64,000 nt of DNA from Phytophthora sp. 'mugwort'. Lineage: Eukaryota > Oomycota > Peronosporomycetes > Peronosporales > Peronosporaceae. Position numbers and translations under genes: made by a program. The stretch covers positions 2,232,001 to 2,296,000 of the forward strand of contig JAUCEF010000001.1 of the NCBI GenBank assembly GCA_033558025.1, given 5' to 3'. Under the pieces are notes generated by a model, which did no database searches, had not been told where the DNA came from, and was given only the letters and a program-made list of their open reading frames with translations. Of the stretch, positions 32,403 through 42,903 are shown in pieces; position 1 is the first letter of the stretch; every line of letters starts with the position of its first letter.

Positions 32403-33107
32403 TTGGCCAACATGCCCATTGGACCCCGCCCCAAGCCACACTACGGCTGCGCACTCCATACTTGGAGCTTCAGTGGCTATGAAGTCGCTGATCTCACGGT
32501 GTCGTTAATACGCAAGCTCCTGGTTCAGTACAAGGTACCCGGCCTGCCAACGACTGCACTTGGCCTTGAGCAAGCGCCTCCCGCAAATGTATGGGGCAGG
32601 GACCTAAAGATGAACAAGCACGTACTACCAGTGAACGCGGACTTGCTGTACAGACTTCAGCACAACGCACTTTGGGTGGGCTTTAGGCTGCAGCATGTGC
32701 AAGGCGCTATGACTCGCTGCCATCATGGGTGTGGAGTCATTGAAACCGTCTCCCATCTCTTTTGGTATTGTGACTTTGCGGCAACCGTATGGGCGGAATG
32801 GCTTGAGGTGTTCCAACAGTGGTTTGAGTCTCCCATTGAGTGGGCGACTGTGGTCTACTTCGCGGACATCATGCCTACGCCCCGAGCCAAAAAGGACTTT
32901 GGTTACAGCCTCTTTGCGGTCTTCCACATAGTGAGAGTTGTGGTACTTCGCTGCCTATGGACGCACCGCAATGACATCCGCTTCCACGAGTATGAACTAA
33001 GTCTCATCGGCGTCAAGGCTCGGGTGCACGCCCTGATTGACCTTCATGTTGCTGCCTTATGGCAGGCAAGCCAGGCGCAAGCAATAAAAGACAGTCCACG
33101 CAGGTGA
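32403..33107 (+). pseudogene. LINE reverse-transcriptase C-terminus with zf-RVT finger
   Basis: 234 open codons. The pattern CHHGCGVIETVSHLFWYCDF with W after AATV is the zinc-binding motif (zf-RVT) found at the C-terminus of many LINE polyproteins; LFAVFHIVRVVVLRCLWTHR next to it is also typical. Upstream frames (31,886-32,380) carry more of the same protein but are broken by stops near 32,088 and 32,380. Not expected to be functional. Confidence 0.75.
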
Positions 33108-33175
33108 GTAGGCAACTACACACCTTATTGCGAGGACTGCCTGTGTCGGCACCCTTCGATGACAATAGCCTAAGC

Positions 33176-33370
33176 GACCACGAGGCGGAAGCCCGTCAGC
33201 GGGACTCCTTACTCGCGAACATGTTGAACCACGACAGGGAAGAGACGTCCGGTGCGTTAGCGACCTTCCCGACTGCAGATCCAAGCGATTGCGGGGTGGA
33301 AACCCGTCAGCGGGGCTCCTTTCCCGCGGCCATGTTGAACCGCAGCCGGGAAGAGACGCCTGTGGCCTGA
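33176..33370 (+). repeat. In-frame duplicated segment in the LINE tail
   Basis: Two copies about 111 bp apart share CCGTCAGCGGG and catgttgaaccRCag, and encode EARQRDSLLANMLNHDREET and ETRQRGSFPAAMLNRSREET. The open frame ends at TGA 33368-33370. Confidence 0.6.
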
Positions 33371-33940
33371 AGGTAAGGCCACAAGCTCAAGGCTTCATCC
33401 TGATGTCTTACAATCCGCCGCCGGCGTGCTCGGCCATTACTGGCTTCAGTCTCCACCACTCTCACGCCCATACGCTCCCGGCTCCATTTGCCGATCGCTT
33501 AGCGGGCATTGCCTTATGTCTGCTGTACCCGAAGGCAGTGTAGATTTTTAAACCCAGGCGGGGCCCCACGTTAGCGGACAGGCGGGTGAAGAACGCGACA
33601 CGCTACAGACGCTTACGCGTCTTATGGCATGCACGACATCACTGGACTACTCCTTGGATCGAGGTCTAGATCGGCGCCACACTCCCGAGCCGCGCATACT
33701 ACCAGGCCTACAAGCCCATGAGACGACGACTGGGAGGCTTTGCCCCTCTAGACCACGACCCGCATCTCTCCTACTGAAGTGCCCGATCAAGCAGTCTCAA
33801 GAACTACCGGGTCTAACCGTGCTTCCAGGCCTACAGCCCATGAGACGGCGCCCAGTAGCCCCTAATACCACCAGTCCAGTCACAAGACCAGATATCCCAA
33901 CCTTCGCGGCCAAACCCCAACCATCGTCCGAAAGGTCTGG

Positions 33941-34016
33941 TCGGCCCGGGGATTGAACTCTGTCCGCTTCCGTCCGACACTGGATGCTTAACCAGCTGAG
34001 CAATCTGAGCTCACTA
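33941..34016 (-). repeat. tRNA-like sequence with A and B boxes (SINE-like remnant)
   Basis: Read on the minus strand it has GCTCAGCTGGTTAAGC (D-arm/A-box pattern) and GAGTTCAATCC (B-box pattern) at tRNA-like spacing. The anticodon and T stems do not pair well and no acceptor stem forms, so it is not a working tRNA gene; a tRNA-derived SINE head is likelier. Confidence 0.5.
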
Positions 34017-35064
34017 GAAGTAGGTGGGTCGCCACCACCAGTTCATCGGGTTATACTTGGTTTTTGTATATACCCATCGGAAAGGTCCTGCAAATGTCCA
34101 ACTCGACCCAGAGACGTCTTGGGACGTCCACCAGTTTCCTCCTGGACACTAAAATGGGTCTTTCACGGAACCCACTTTCGAAAAAAGGACCTTTTTGGAC
34201 ACCAATTGGATCCTTCGTACCCAATTTTTGGGTCCACATGACCCAAATCGATCCCAAATAGCAAGTAGGGTAGCTAAGTAGGTTGCTTACTAGCCTTAAA
34301 GTGTAATGTATTTTTTGTTAACTCAAGAATGTGGACCATCTTGTCTACACCAAGATGGACCGGACACTGCCGCTTACGGCGGCGCACAAAGTCGCCCGGA
34401 TGACGTGGGCTGAGGAGCACATACTTAACCCAGGTACGTTTACTCGAGTTGCTAACTTATTGCGTGAACCTAACTAACCGCTTGTCATTATGCGAAGGGA
34501 TTTGGGAATATACTGTGTTTTCAGATGAAAAAAGTTTAATCTTGATGGGCCCGATGGCTACAAGTTTCACAGCGTGACCTACGTCAGCCACCGCAGTCCT
34601 ACGTGCGCCGCCAGAACGGTGGGGGTAGCGTTATGGGGTGGGCGCTTTTAGCGCCGCGGGTAAGAACAAGCTGGCCATTCTGCGTGGCTGGCAGAATTCT
34701 GTTGCTACATCTATACTCTTTCGGAGTATATGTTGTCGTTTGCTTATGCTAAGTATGGTATTGACCATGTGTTTCAGCAAGATAATGCGTTGATTCACGC
34801 ATCGCGTGAAACGGCGGCTTTCTTGCAGGAAATGCAGGTTAATACTATGGTGTGGCCTGCCCGTTCATCGGACTGCAACCCGATCGAGAACGTCTGGTCG
34901 GCGGCACTGGTGTATTCCCACGGCCGCCAGTACCGCACCGTAGACCAACTTGAGGGAGCCATCATGGCTGCATGGGACTTCATTGAGCAAGGGTACTTGC
35001 TCAAGCTAGTGAAGTCCATGCCTCGCCGCTGCCTTGCTGTCATCAAAGGCAAAGGCGGTCTCAC

Positions 35065-35347
35065 TAAGTACTAACTTTAATAAAGAAGTTTGTATGGTGT
35101 TGCAATAATGTGTTCATTTTGTCAGAAAATGGGGGTGATAGTTTAATTTGTCGCTCATGCTGAAGCCGACAGTTTGTATGCCAGGCCTGCCAAGGGCGTT
35201 GCAATCGTAGGTGTTAGCACAAGTAGCGGCTTGCCCTGCATACTAAGAGCAACATATCTAAACATCAACTCTCAACTTGCCCTACAAGCCGAGATATTGA
35301 AAAATGTGTTCCCCAAAATGGGGGTTCTAATGATTTGGCGCGCACGG
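35065..35347 (-). repeat. Right terminal inverted repeat of the Tc1/mariner element
   Basis: Inverted copy of 31185-31468. It overlaps the last codons of the transposase (KY-stop at 35069-35074), so the inverted repeat reaches into the coding end. Confidence 0.93.
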
Positions 35348-35349
35348 TA

Positions 35350-37588
35350 TTGTTCTTTCTACTCAAAATGTCCTTGCGCGGTTCATGAATCAACCGCGCA
35401 GGCAATCACGCAAGTCTGTCAAATTGTATAATCCATATGTTAATAGAGATGTATGCGCACCACACAGACATCTCTGTGCCACTACATATATAGTACACCA
35501 TCCAGAGTACACCCCACCAGCAGCCAAATTGGAGGCGGCAAATGATTGTCGACACTGGAGAGCCCTCCATTGCTGCTACAACAGCTACAGGCAGCACACA
35601 AAGAGCCGAAGCATCAAGTTGACTGAATTCCCACCAACAAGCCAGCGTCGCAGGGTTATGTAAAAGACGCCACAGTCAACGCCGCCGCCGCCGACTCGTA
35701 TGTATCCGTTTCCGCTGTACGACGAACCCTTCTCAACCGTTTTCACCTTCGGAACCTACAGCCTTTCGATAAGCTCGGATTTTGCTAGATGCTTCGCCAG
35801 CGGATGCAGAGCAGGATACAGCAGGTCAGCATCGACTACAAATGTTGGTGCGGTCTCTCGTGAAAGACACCATGGGAAATCGTGATAATTCGGTTACGAT
35901 GCTTGAGGTCTTGGCTGCTAATAGGGATACGTTCATCAATATCATGCATAAGATGTGGGGACAAAATTTGGTATCGCATGAGGGGACTAGCAGTAAAGCA
36001 GCATGATGTCTGGTCGATCGCAGACCCCACATAAGGAAGCGTGTTACAGGGGGCTGTAATTCAAGTGGAACTCGCACCTCGTTCCAACGACAAAGTCCGA
36101 GGCAGGCTGGAACCGATGCCTGGCCGCGCGTCGGGATGGCACAGTCGTATTGATTATCTAGTCGCCGTTAGTACAGATACATCCCTTACTTAACTCTTTA
36201 ATAAGCAGGTGAAAACACTAGACGGGCGACTGCAAGTGACCAGGTGAGCACTTTTTCTCTCCAATCAGTGCATGCCGTCGATTTGATGTCGATTATGCCA
36301 ACCCCGGCAAATTTAGCACAATATCCGCTGCGAAAATAATATTTAATTTTAACATATTATATTGTAATCAATGCCTTTAGCCCCTTAAACCCTATCGCTT
36401 GGATCAAGAAATTTATGAGTTTTTTTTGTTGACCGCTACAAGCTTAAATCAACGAGGGATGGCTGGATGCCCATCGCACCCTTTCCCTCCCCCGATTGGT
36501 ACATATTCGAGATGAAGCAAATGGGTAGTATCAGTATAATAATCCAACGTTAATGGCATCTCGCATATCGGATCGCGCAGGTAAGAAACTCATTTCATAT
36601 GACTTTCAGATTCTCCTGTTGATCACGTGCTTCCAGATAAGATGGCTTTCTGCGCGCGCCGGCGAACTCAAGAAAGGTGGATGGGATTCGAAGAAAACAA
36701 CCGGCCTCTCCCGCGAATTCACGTATTGAAGTCAGGCAAAACGAAGAAGGAAGTCCGCGAACTCAACTATTTCGTGAGGGAGGATGAGCTGATGGAATGC
36801 CTAGACAAGGTCGACCTCGGTAATAAGTCGCGACGTTGTGTGTTTTCCCGCATGCTCATCTCATTGTTGTTGTGTTCAGAGGAGTTGGAGAAGGAGCAAC
36901 ACGAAACGGCGACCTCGGCGTGCAAGGCATGGCCACAGTAGCCCGAATCTGAGCAGAGCACTGCAGCGACGGAAGGTACAGTCACTGAGATCTGTATGAA
37001 AACTTTCGTTTTGGACTAAATATGTGTGGTGCTGTTAGCATTTACATCTGAGCCAGCGAATTAAACAGCAGTGTGCTCACCCCAACCACCTCTTGCTGTC
37101 ATTTTATCCGCGACGAAGCGAACGCCAAAGGGAAGAAGAAGGTATGCACTCGATATTCATATGTCTTTACACATCCGGCTGTGATGTATGTGCTTGTGCA
37201 GTTCAGTCGGACAATAAGAACGACGAAACCGGACCAGCGCGGTTACTCAGTATGAGGGGAGAAGATGTTATTCAGAATGTTTCATCCCAACCAGCAACGG
37301 GATCGACGCTGATGAGTCGCCAGCCAAGTCGATAGGTATGAAAGTTGTATATACCCGATACTTTTACCAGTCCTATCTAACGTAAAATACCGATTTGTAC
37401 TCCCCCCATCAAATAGAACGCCCATCGAATAAAGCGCTTTCTGAAAGGGCGTTGTATAACAGTAGAACGCACTCGCACCAGTCAATTCAAATTCACGTGC
37501 TTCTGGTCACTGGTTTAAAATGGATGGTTCATAGCCACTGTCCATTGCCTGCTTTGGTTGCGCTGCAGTTCTCACTCTCCAAGTTCCA
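35350..37588. other. Repeat-rich stretch without an intact gene
   Basis: Short broken frames only. At 35,836-35,990 a plus-strand fragment reads LQMLVRSLVKDTMGNRDNS then DTFINIMHKMW; a related fragment occurs at 47,860-47,985 (see findings). AT-rich from about 36,300. No recognised domain. Confidence 0.4.
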
Positions 37589-38866
37589 ATGCCGGCCAAA
37601 CGTAAAAGCATCGAAATCAGCATCAAGCAGCAAGCCATAGACTGGATTGCGACTGAAGGAGGTGGCGTGCCGTCACGCGCTGAAGTTCATTTTTGCCGTC
37701 GAGGATGGCGGATCACGGCATCCTGTTTCAGCCAGTGGTGGCGCGATCGTGAGCAGATTATGGCTGAGCCAGGTTCTCGCCGCCGAATCGCTGGTGGAGG
37801 CCGACGCCCACTGCTGGGGGCCGTGGAAGACGAGCTCATTGACCTCATCTACGAGAAGAGCATCAGAAAAAAAGAATGTCACGCGGGACTGGATTGCGAC
37901 AACGGTTATCCAGCTCTTTCAAGCAGTCGTACCGAAGAAGAGCATGAAGAGGACTCCATTCGCTTCGTGGCGTCCGGCCCTTGGGTCCACAACTTCATGT
38001 CTCGAAACATCCTCACGCTCCGTAAGCGTACCAACCTGGCGACACTGACCGACGACGTTCTGGTTGGGCGCGTGGTGGCCTACATGTGGTTTCTAGAAGA
38101 GCACAAGCCACACATGAACCGAGACCGCACCGTCCTTATGGATGAGACAGCGATGTACTTCGAAGACGCTCGAGCGTACATCGTAGACAAGGTTGGTGCT
38201 TGCCATGTGGTGTGCGCTCAACGGGTTTTGCTTCAGTGCAGATCACCGTCATGCTTGCGGTAACTGCTATGGGCAAGAAGTTGACGCCCTGTCTCATCTG
38301 GAAGAGGAAGACTCGTGGGTCGGATCGAGCGCCTTGGTGGCTGCTATGTTGCCTCCAGCAGCGCGCTTGGGTGGACCAGGACTTCCTCCTAAACTGATTG
38401 GACTGGTGCTATCCTACCGTCCTCCAGAAAACTGGTCAGTACATCGTGTGGGACTCGATGCGAGCCCATATTGGGCAGCGTGATAAGCAGCGGTGCTCCG
38501 AGAAGGCGATCAAGATGGCTGTCGTGCCCGGCGGTTTGACGCCGTAAGTGCAAGCTGGAGATGTTGGAATCGACAAGTCTTTCAAGGACAACATCTCCAG
38601 GCTGATTGAGGAGTGGAAGTGCTCGGATAAGTTGACGTATACCAAGGGCGGGAGTCCACATCCGCCTGAGGTCGCACTTGTAACGTCATGGGTCGCTCGA
38701 TCCTGGAAGCAGACACCAGATGAAGTCGTCATGAAGAGCATGCAAGCCTGCGGCTTCAGCAACGACTCAAGCAAGTGGCATATTGCCAAGCACGATGTGT
38801 ACGGCTCGAAGTTTAGAGCAGCTTCGGAGCTGCGCGAGGGAGGCGATGCTAACACGTTTCTGAAGT
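37589..38866 (+). pseudogene. pogo-type (DDE_1) transposase
   Basis: Starts MPAKRKSIEISIKQQAIDWI with a helix-turn-helix-like N-terminus. The first catalytic Asp is in VLMDETAMYFED (about 38,140). A frameshift near 38,215 moves the frame; the second Asp follows in QYIVWDSMRAHIG (about 38,440), and GGLTP runs into a TAA at 38,544 before VQAGDVGIDKSFKDN, the DDE_1 C-terminal motif. The rest (GSPHPPEVALVTSWVARSWK, MQACGFSNDSSKWH) stays open to 38,866. Large parts are still readable, so decay is moderate. I did not find its terminal repeats. Confidence 0.8.
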
Positions 38867-39009
38867 AGCAGTGGACGCGGTGATGGATACGTTCGATGAG
38901 ATCGTCATTGAAGATTAGAGCAGCGCTAAAAAAAAGGCAAGTTAGTCGACAGTCTTAACGATGGCAATGCTAGGAAATTGGAGAGAAAACGTACCATTTT
39001 TAGTGCGGG

Positions 39010-39110
39010 GAATTAACGGTCTCGAGAGGACTCGAACCCGCGACAAACCTGCTCCCAATAGGGCCCTATAAACTCAGCCGTTTTAACCGGTTGAGTTGTC
39101 AGCTCTGGTG
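39010..39110 (-). repeat. tRNA-like sequence with near-perfect B box (SINE-like remnant)
   Basis: The minus strand carries GCGGGTTCGAGTCCTC, an excellent Pol III B box, about 50 nt after ACTCAACCGGTTAAAACGGC, an A-box-like D arm. Stems are mismatched and no acceptor stem closes, so a functional tRNA is unlikely. A palindrome, tatagggccctata, lies in between. Confidence 0.5.
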
Positions 39111-39950
39111 AAAGCTCAATGTAAAACTTACTGTAAAATAGGTGAATCGATTCTAATTCGTATTTTCTATCTGACCGCGTTTTATAAGAATTTGAACGCG
39201 GCGCACTAATCCGTATTTTACGTTACTATTGAATCTATGCTGCTTATTATGTATCAGAACCACCCATGAGTATACCGCGACCTTGCCCTGACGTTCACTG
39301 AATCTGATGCAAGCTGCGGTTCACTAGACGAGTCGATGGCAAATACAGCGCCCTTGACGTATCGCTGCTATCTGTTGGAACCAAGCAGGTGTTAGCTATT
39401 GTAAGACCATGCACACCAGAACAAGTTGACATACACCAGCAGCGGTGCATTTTGGCGTCGCGACTAAACCGTTAAGCTTGTCCAGCTAAACAAGTCATAC
39501 GTGGTGGGGCGATGAAGCCGTAGAGTTCTGTGTTGAAGACCGTCGTGTCACGCGGCAGCTTACCTATAAGTATCTGCCAATAGCCAAACACGCCGCATCA
39601 GCATCAGCTATAGACAGCTACGCCTCAGTCCCCCTACTGCTGCGCTCGCTGACGATATGCAGAGCTCTGCGAACGATCGTTGAGGCCACCATGAACTTCG
39701 CAGCATTGAAGAGGATACCAGTAAGCACCTTCGATTATGGATCTTGACCGAATAGTGGTTGTTCTTATTGGAAAGAAGCTGTTGAGCCTGTTCTCCTTTA
39801 GCTCCGACAAGAGGGCCTACACCATTAGCAATAGAAGCACATCGGTAAGATCACTAGCACCTAATTAAAAAAAAACGCCTACTGTTACACCTTCGCAAAA
39901 AATGACACAGCTGCAATTTGACAGGGTGCTCCTCTTGATGCTTCCAAATC
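39111..39950. other. Gene-free spacer between SINE-like remnant and MULE fragment
   Basis: 840 bp, AT-rich, no frame of note and no recognised repeat. Confidence 0.4.
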
Positions 39951-40595
39951 CTAGAAATGGAGCCGTTCAAAACGACGGAGGTACTTGCGCGAAGCGATGC
40001 CCGTTTCTTCGATCACCTTGATATGTGACTCTAGGGCGTTCCGCGACGGCGTCAACCCGGGGATTGCTGCAACACAGAACCAATTGACCCACAATTTGCC
40101 CATGTAGTACTGATCTATCCAGTCCGCATAGGAGCTCTCACCTTGCGAACACCAGTACTTTAAAAAGAGCTTGGCCATCGCGTCGACCTGCTGCTCCGAA
40201 CGAGCTTCGACCAAGTACAAAATGCTTGACTGCACATTTGTCTCATAGAACTCGCTGTTTACTAAAGTTCCACAGTTTTCTCGATTCTTTCTGTTGAAAT
40301 GAGCGTAGCAATTAAGCAGCGTGATCTCGGGTCGTACCTCTGCGTACGCATTAGCCATACCAGACTTGCGATCGAAGCTGCCGAATGCCAGTCTCAAATC
40401 AATACCAAAGAACAGCTGCACAAACCTGCGTACCGAGACAGACGTCGTTGCATATGCAGCTTGATGTTCGGTCCGTACGAACATGTAGCCACGAGGGACG
40501 GACGCCGTGCTGTACAGATTGTGTCGTAGTGGGTCATCTACGCTCCGAGGTCCACCAGCGTTCACCCAATGGCAGCAAACCCAACACGTACACAT
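39951..40595 (-). pseudogene. MULE (Mutator-like) transposase fragment
   Basis: 214 open codons, truncated at both ends relative to a full transposase (600-800 aa). The block DRKSGMANAYAEVRPEITLL followed by NCYAHFNRKNREN has the MULE pattern where a catalytic Asp region is followed by the conserved C-x2-H before a run of basic residues. Near the end TPSRNALESHIKVIEETGIA matches the T-x-N-x-x-E-S/H pattern that closes the catalytic core. The annotated Met is arbitrary. It abuts a Gypsy remnant at about 40.6 kb on the same strand. Confidence 0.65.
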
Positions 40596-41771
40596 TTAGC
40601 TGTTGTCCAGATCCGTTCTTGCCGCTTCCTTCAGGCGATCCTCCGCGAAATCCTTGACTCGGGCCTCGGGCTTGTCTGCGGGATCTCGATTGGAAACCGT
40701 GTGGCTTAATCCAACGTCTCCGACGGGAGATCCACTTTCAGAAGGTCACCTGACTCCTGCACGTCGGTCAACGGCGATTGCTCAGCCCCCAAGCTTCTAT
40801 CGCCTTCGTGAGTGGCACCGTTCGCTTTGCTTCCCCTGGCGCAACTTTCCCACCAGACCCGAGCGCGCAACTCCATTTGGGGACTTCGCTAGGCGAGGCG
40901 CCCTTCGCGCGGCCCTCGCGGCACGCACTGCGGCCGTCGGGCGTTCCTGGCGATATGAGACCGTGGCCCCGTCATTGTACAGGGCCTGGTGACTGGTCGC
41001 CTGATCGCCTCATCTTCCCTACCGAAAAAGCAGTGACACGCGTCTCGACAGTGACGTCCGTCGGCGGGTCGATCTCGGAATCCCAGCCTCGGGCGGGGTC
41101 GTGCGAGGTCTCATTTTCACCGCTGTCCTTGGGCGCGTCTGCCGCATCCTCTTGCACCACCGAGGCTTCTCTTGGGCCTCCGTCAGATATCGCGACCTTC
41201 GCACCAATTGTCCATCCTGTATGCACGTCACGATACCGGGTCCACGAGACAGAGCGTGATTACGCTCATGTCTCAAATAAGGTGTCGCACTGTTCTGTCC
41301 CTGACTTGCATTCAGAGGGCGGGTCACCCCACCCGGTACGCCTCTTGGCGCTCGTCCTCACTTCCTGTGGATTCAGATGCCTTCGGTCGCGGCAGAATCT
41401 TGGTCGGCAGGTCGTACTCCACCCGATCAACTGCGGACTCCAGATCCGCTGGCGGCGCCGCTGCTACGGCGGATGCTGCATCCGTAGTGGATTCCCACGC
41501 CAGGGTTTGCCACTCGGCGTAGCGCCGGGATCCTACAGAGATGAAGACCGGCTGGCGAGAAACGTGATCCCCGGTCAGCCACAATCCGATCTTCACGTCC
41601 CTGTTCAAGATCAGCTTCGTGTCGCCCAGGTTCGTGAGATGTAAGTAGTGGATCCTGCCTGGGCCTTTACTAGGGTGGGCGCCCAGCGCTCACCGTGAAC
41701 TAACCACAGCTTTTCATTTCAGACGCACGGATCCGCAGCGGGAGCTCTATGGATTCTGCGACCCGCCACCG

Positions 41772-42419
41772 TCAGATGTTGTTGAAGATCTGGCGGCGCC
41801 CCTGCAACATGACTCGCACCTCGTCCGGCAGGCGTATGGATCCGTCGCCGATATTCAGCCGGATTCCAGCCGGAACCATGAAGTCCATGCCAAGGACAAC
41901 TTGGTAGTCCGGCGGCAGATCGTCTCCCACCAAGACGTCGTAGAAGTACACCAAGGACCCGGTCAAGATAAGCTTGATCCGTGTGCGTCCTTCCGCGATA
42001 TACAGCTTTTCACCAATTCCGAGGCATTCTTGACTCTGACTTGTGTCGATACGGCACCCTACCTTACGAGCAAAGGCGGCGTCGCTGATCGACACCTCGG
42101 ATCCTGACTCAAGAAGCGCCACAGCCTTGACGTTGTTGATCTTGCTGTTCGATTTCGCCTGCTTGAAGTGTTTGTCGGGGACATGATACTTCCAGTATCC
42201 GCGCGACCCGCCGGTCCGCAGATCCAAAGTCATCGTGACCTCGGATCGTTGGTAGTCGTCAACAGGTCGAAGGCTTGCAACCATAGCCGTACGTTTCTTA
42301 TGAAGTTCATATGTATTACCAAATAGACCAGCTCGCGATCCTCTAACCTGATCCTTCGGCATCTTCTCCACGAATGCATAAATGAATGAGCTAGAACGCT
42401 CGTCTCGTACCGTGTTCAA
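41772..42419 (-). pseudogene. Gypsy aspartic protease, active-site Asp changed to Glu
   Basis: The retropepsin core is visible: VKAVALLESGSEVSISDAAF, GIGEKLYIAEGRTRIKLILT, VLVGDDLPPDYQVVLGMDFM. The catalytic triplet, normally D-S/T-G, reads E-S-G, which should abolish activity. The frame is otherwise open for 215 codons. Confidence 0.75.
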
Positions 42420-42433
42420 AACCGGCGATCGCC

Positions 42434-42808
42434 CTAGTTTAACATCTTCTCAGCAGCCTCAGGTAGTAGTCCCGGATGCTTGCTGGGATCGAACCACTGA
42501 CGGATGAGTTTGTAGAACTCTTCCATCTGGCACTTGCCGTGATCGTGGAGGTCGCCACAGCCACGACACATGAAGAAACACCGATCTGACAGATGTCCTC
42601 TCTTGCCCCACTTCTGACAGATCAGACGCTTCCAACACCCAAGATCCGAGTGCTTACGCGATCCGCAGTGCGAGCATCGCAGCTGGCCATCTCTGCCGAA
42701 ATGCGGGCGGTGATCCCGCTGTCGAGGATCCTCTGGAGCATCGTTCGAGCGCCCAGGATCCGGTGCTCTTGGCGGATGCCGCTGCTGCAACTGCCTGAGA
42801 CTGGTCAC
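42434..42808 (-). pseudogene. Gypsy gag zinc-knuckle region
   Basis: Cys/His pattern CSHCGSRKHSDLGCW, then CQKWGKRGHLSDRC and CRGCGDLHDHGKC. The middle knuckle has W in place of the second Cys (C-x2-W), so it is probably dead. In the native element this would follow capsid in one frame. Confidence 0.7.
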
Positions 42809-42903
42809 TCGCCGCCGTCACGTACGCTCGGCTCAGTTCGTCTTCGGATCCGGAATCAGGGATCTTGATAGCGCGTTAAAAGGTAGACTAATTCACGTGT
42901 TAC

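Larger units (their letters stand above)
31878..34326 (+). mobile_element. 5'-truncated LINE (non-LTR retrotransposon) inserted in the Tc1 transposase
   Basis: The Tc1 reading frame is interrupted at aagaacgtggacc (ends 31877) and resumes with aagaatgtggacc (from about 34,327): a 13-bp repeat with one mismatch, fitting a target-site duplication. Inside is the C-terminal part of a non-LTR reverse-transcriptase polyprotein (LTIPLLDNVDITTATKTP, then the zinc-finger region at 32,403-33,107), followed by a long 3' tail. Missing endonuclease and polymerase core indicates 5' truncation, usual for target-primed reverse transcription. The tail contains an in-frame duplication (33.18 and 33.29 kb), an imperfect repeat (33.69 and 33.82 kb) and an inverted tRNA-like piece, so part of it may be further insertions. 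Confidence 0.75.
31552..35074 (+). pseudogene. Tc1-like transposase, split by a LINE insertion and otherwise broken
   Basis: The N-terminal half begins at ATG 31552 with a paired helix-turn-helix (MGRGKALSDQEYWWVIGL, LHEISRRTGRSRT). A TGA at about 31,663 interrupts it, then AERRSLGDDPGERQRAGRRP and VCTIQRLLKNVD continue in the same frame to the LINE insertion. The second half resumes at about 34,327 with HLVYTKMDRTLPLTAAHKVA, has a probable intron after about 34,433, then the first catalytic Asp in VFSDEK, where one missing A in an A-run at about 34,530 shifts the frame. The second Asp is in FQQDNALIH and the catalytic Glu in CNPIENVW, with 34 residues between, as in Tc1 elements. The end is at TAA 35072-35074. 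The element cannot make its own transposase. Confidence 0.88.
31185..35347 (+). mobile_element. Tc1/mariner-type DNA transposon with long terminal inverted repeats, interrupted by a LINE
   Basis: The outer ends are CCGTGCGCGCCAAATCATTA on the left and its reverse complement on the right, each bordered by TA (31183-31184 and 35348-35349), the target duplication of this superfamily. The inverted repeats reach inward to agtactta, about 283 bp each and almost identical. Between them are the two halves of a DD34E transposase. Removing the LINE insert (31,878-34,326) leaves an element of about 1.7 kb, a normal size. The near-identity of the two repeats suggests fairly recent movement, while the transposase already carries a stop and a frameshift. 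Confidence 0.9.

Noticed and set aside
33941..34016. A functional tRNA gene
   Set aside because: A and B boxes are present but anticodon, T and acceptor stems do not pair.
31185..35347. LTRs of a retrotransposon
   Set aside because: The two arms are inverted, not direct, and are flanked by TA with a DD34E transposase inside.
39010..39110. A functional tRNA with long variable arm
   Set aside because: B box is excellent but the T stem has a mismatch and no acceptor stem closes.
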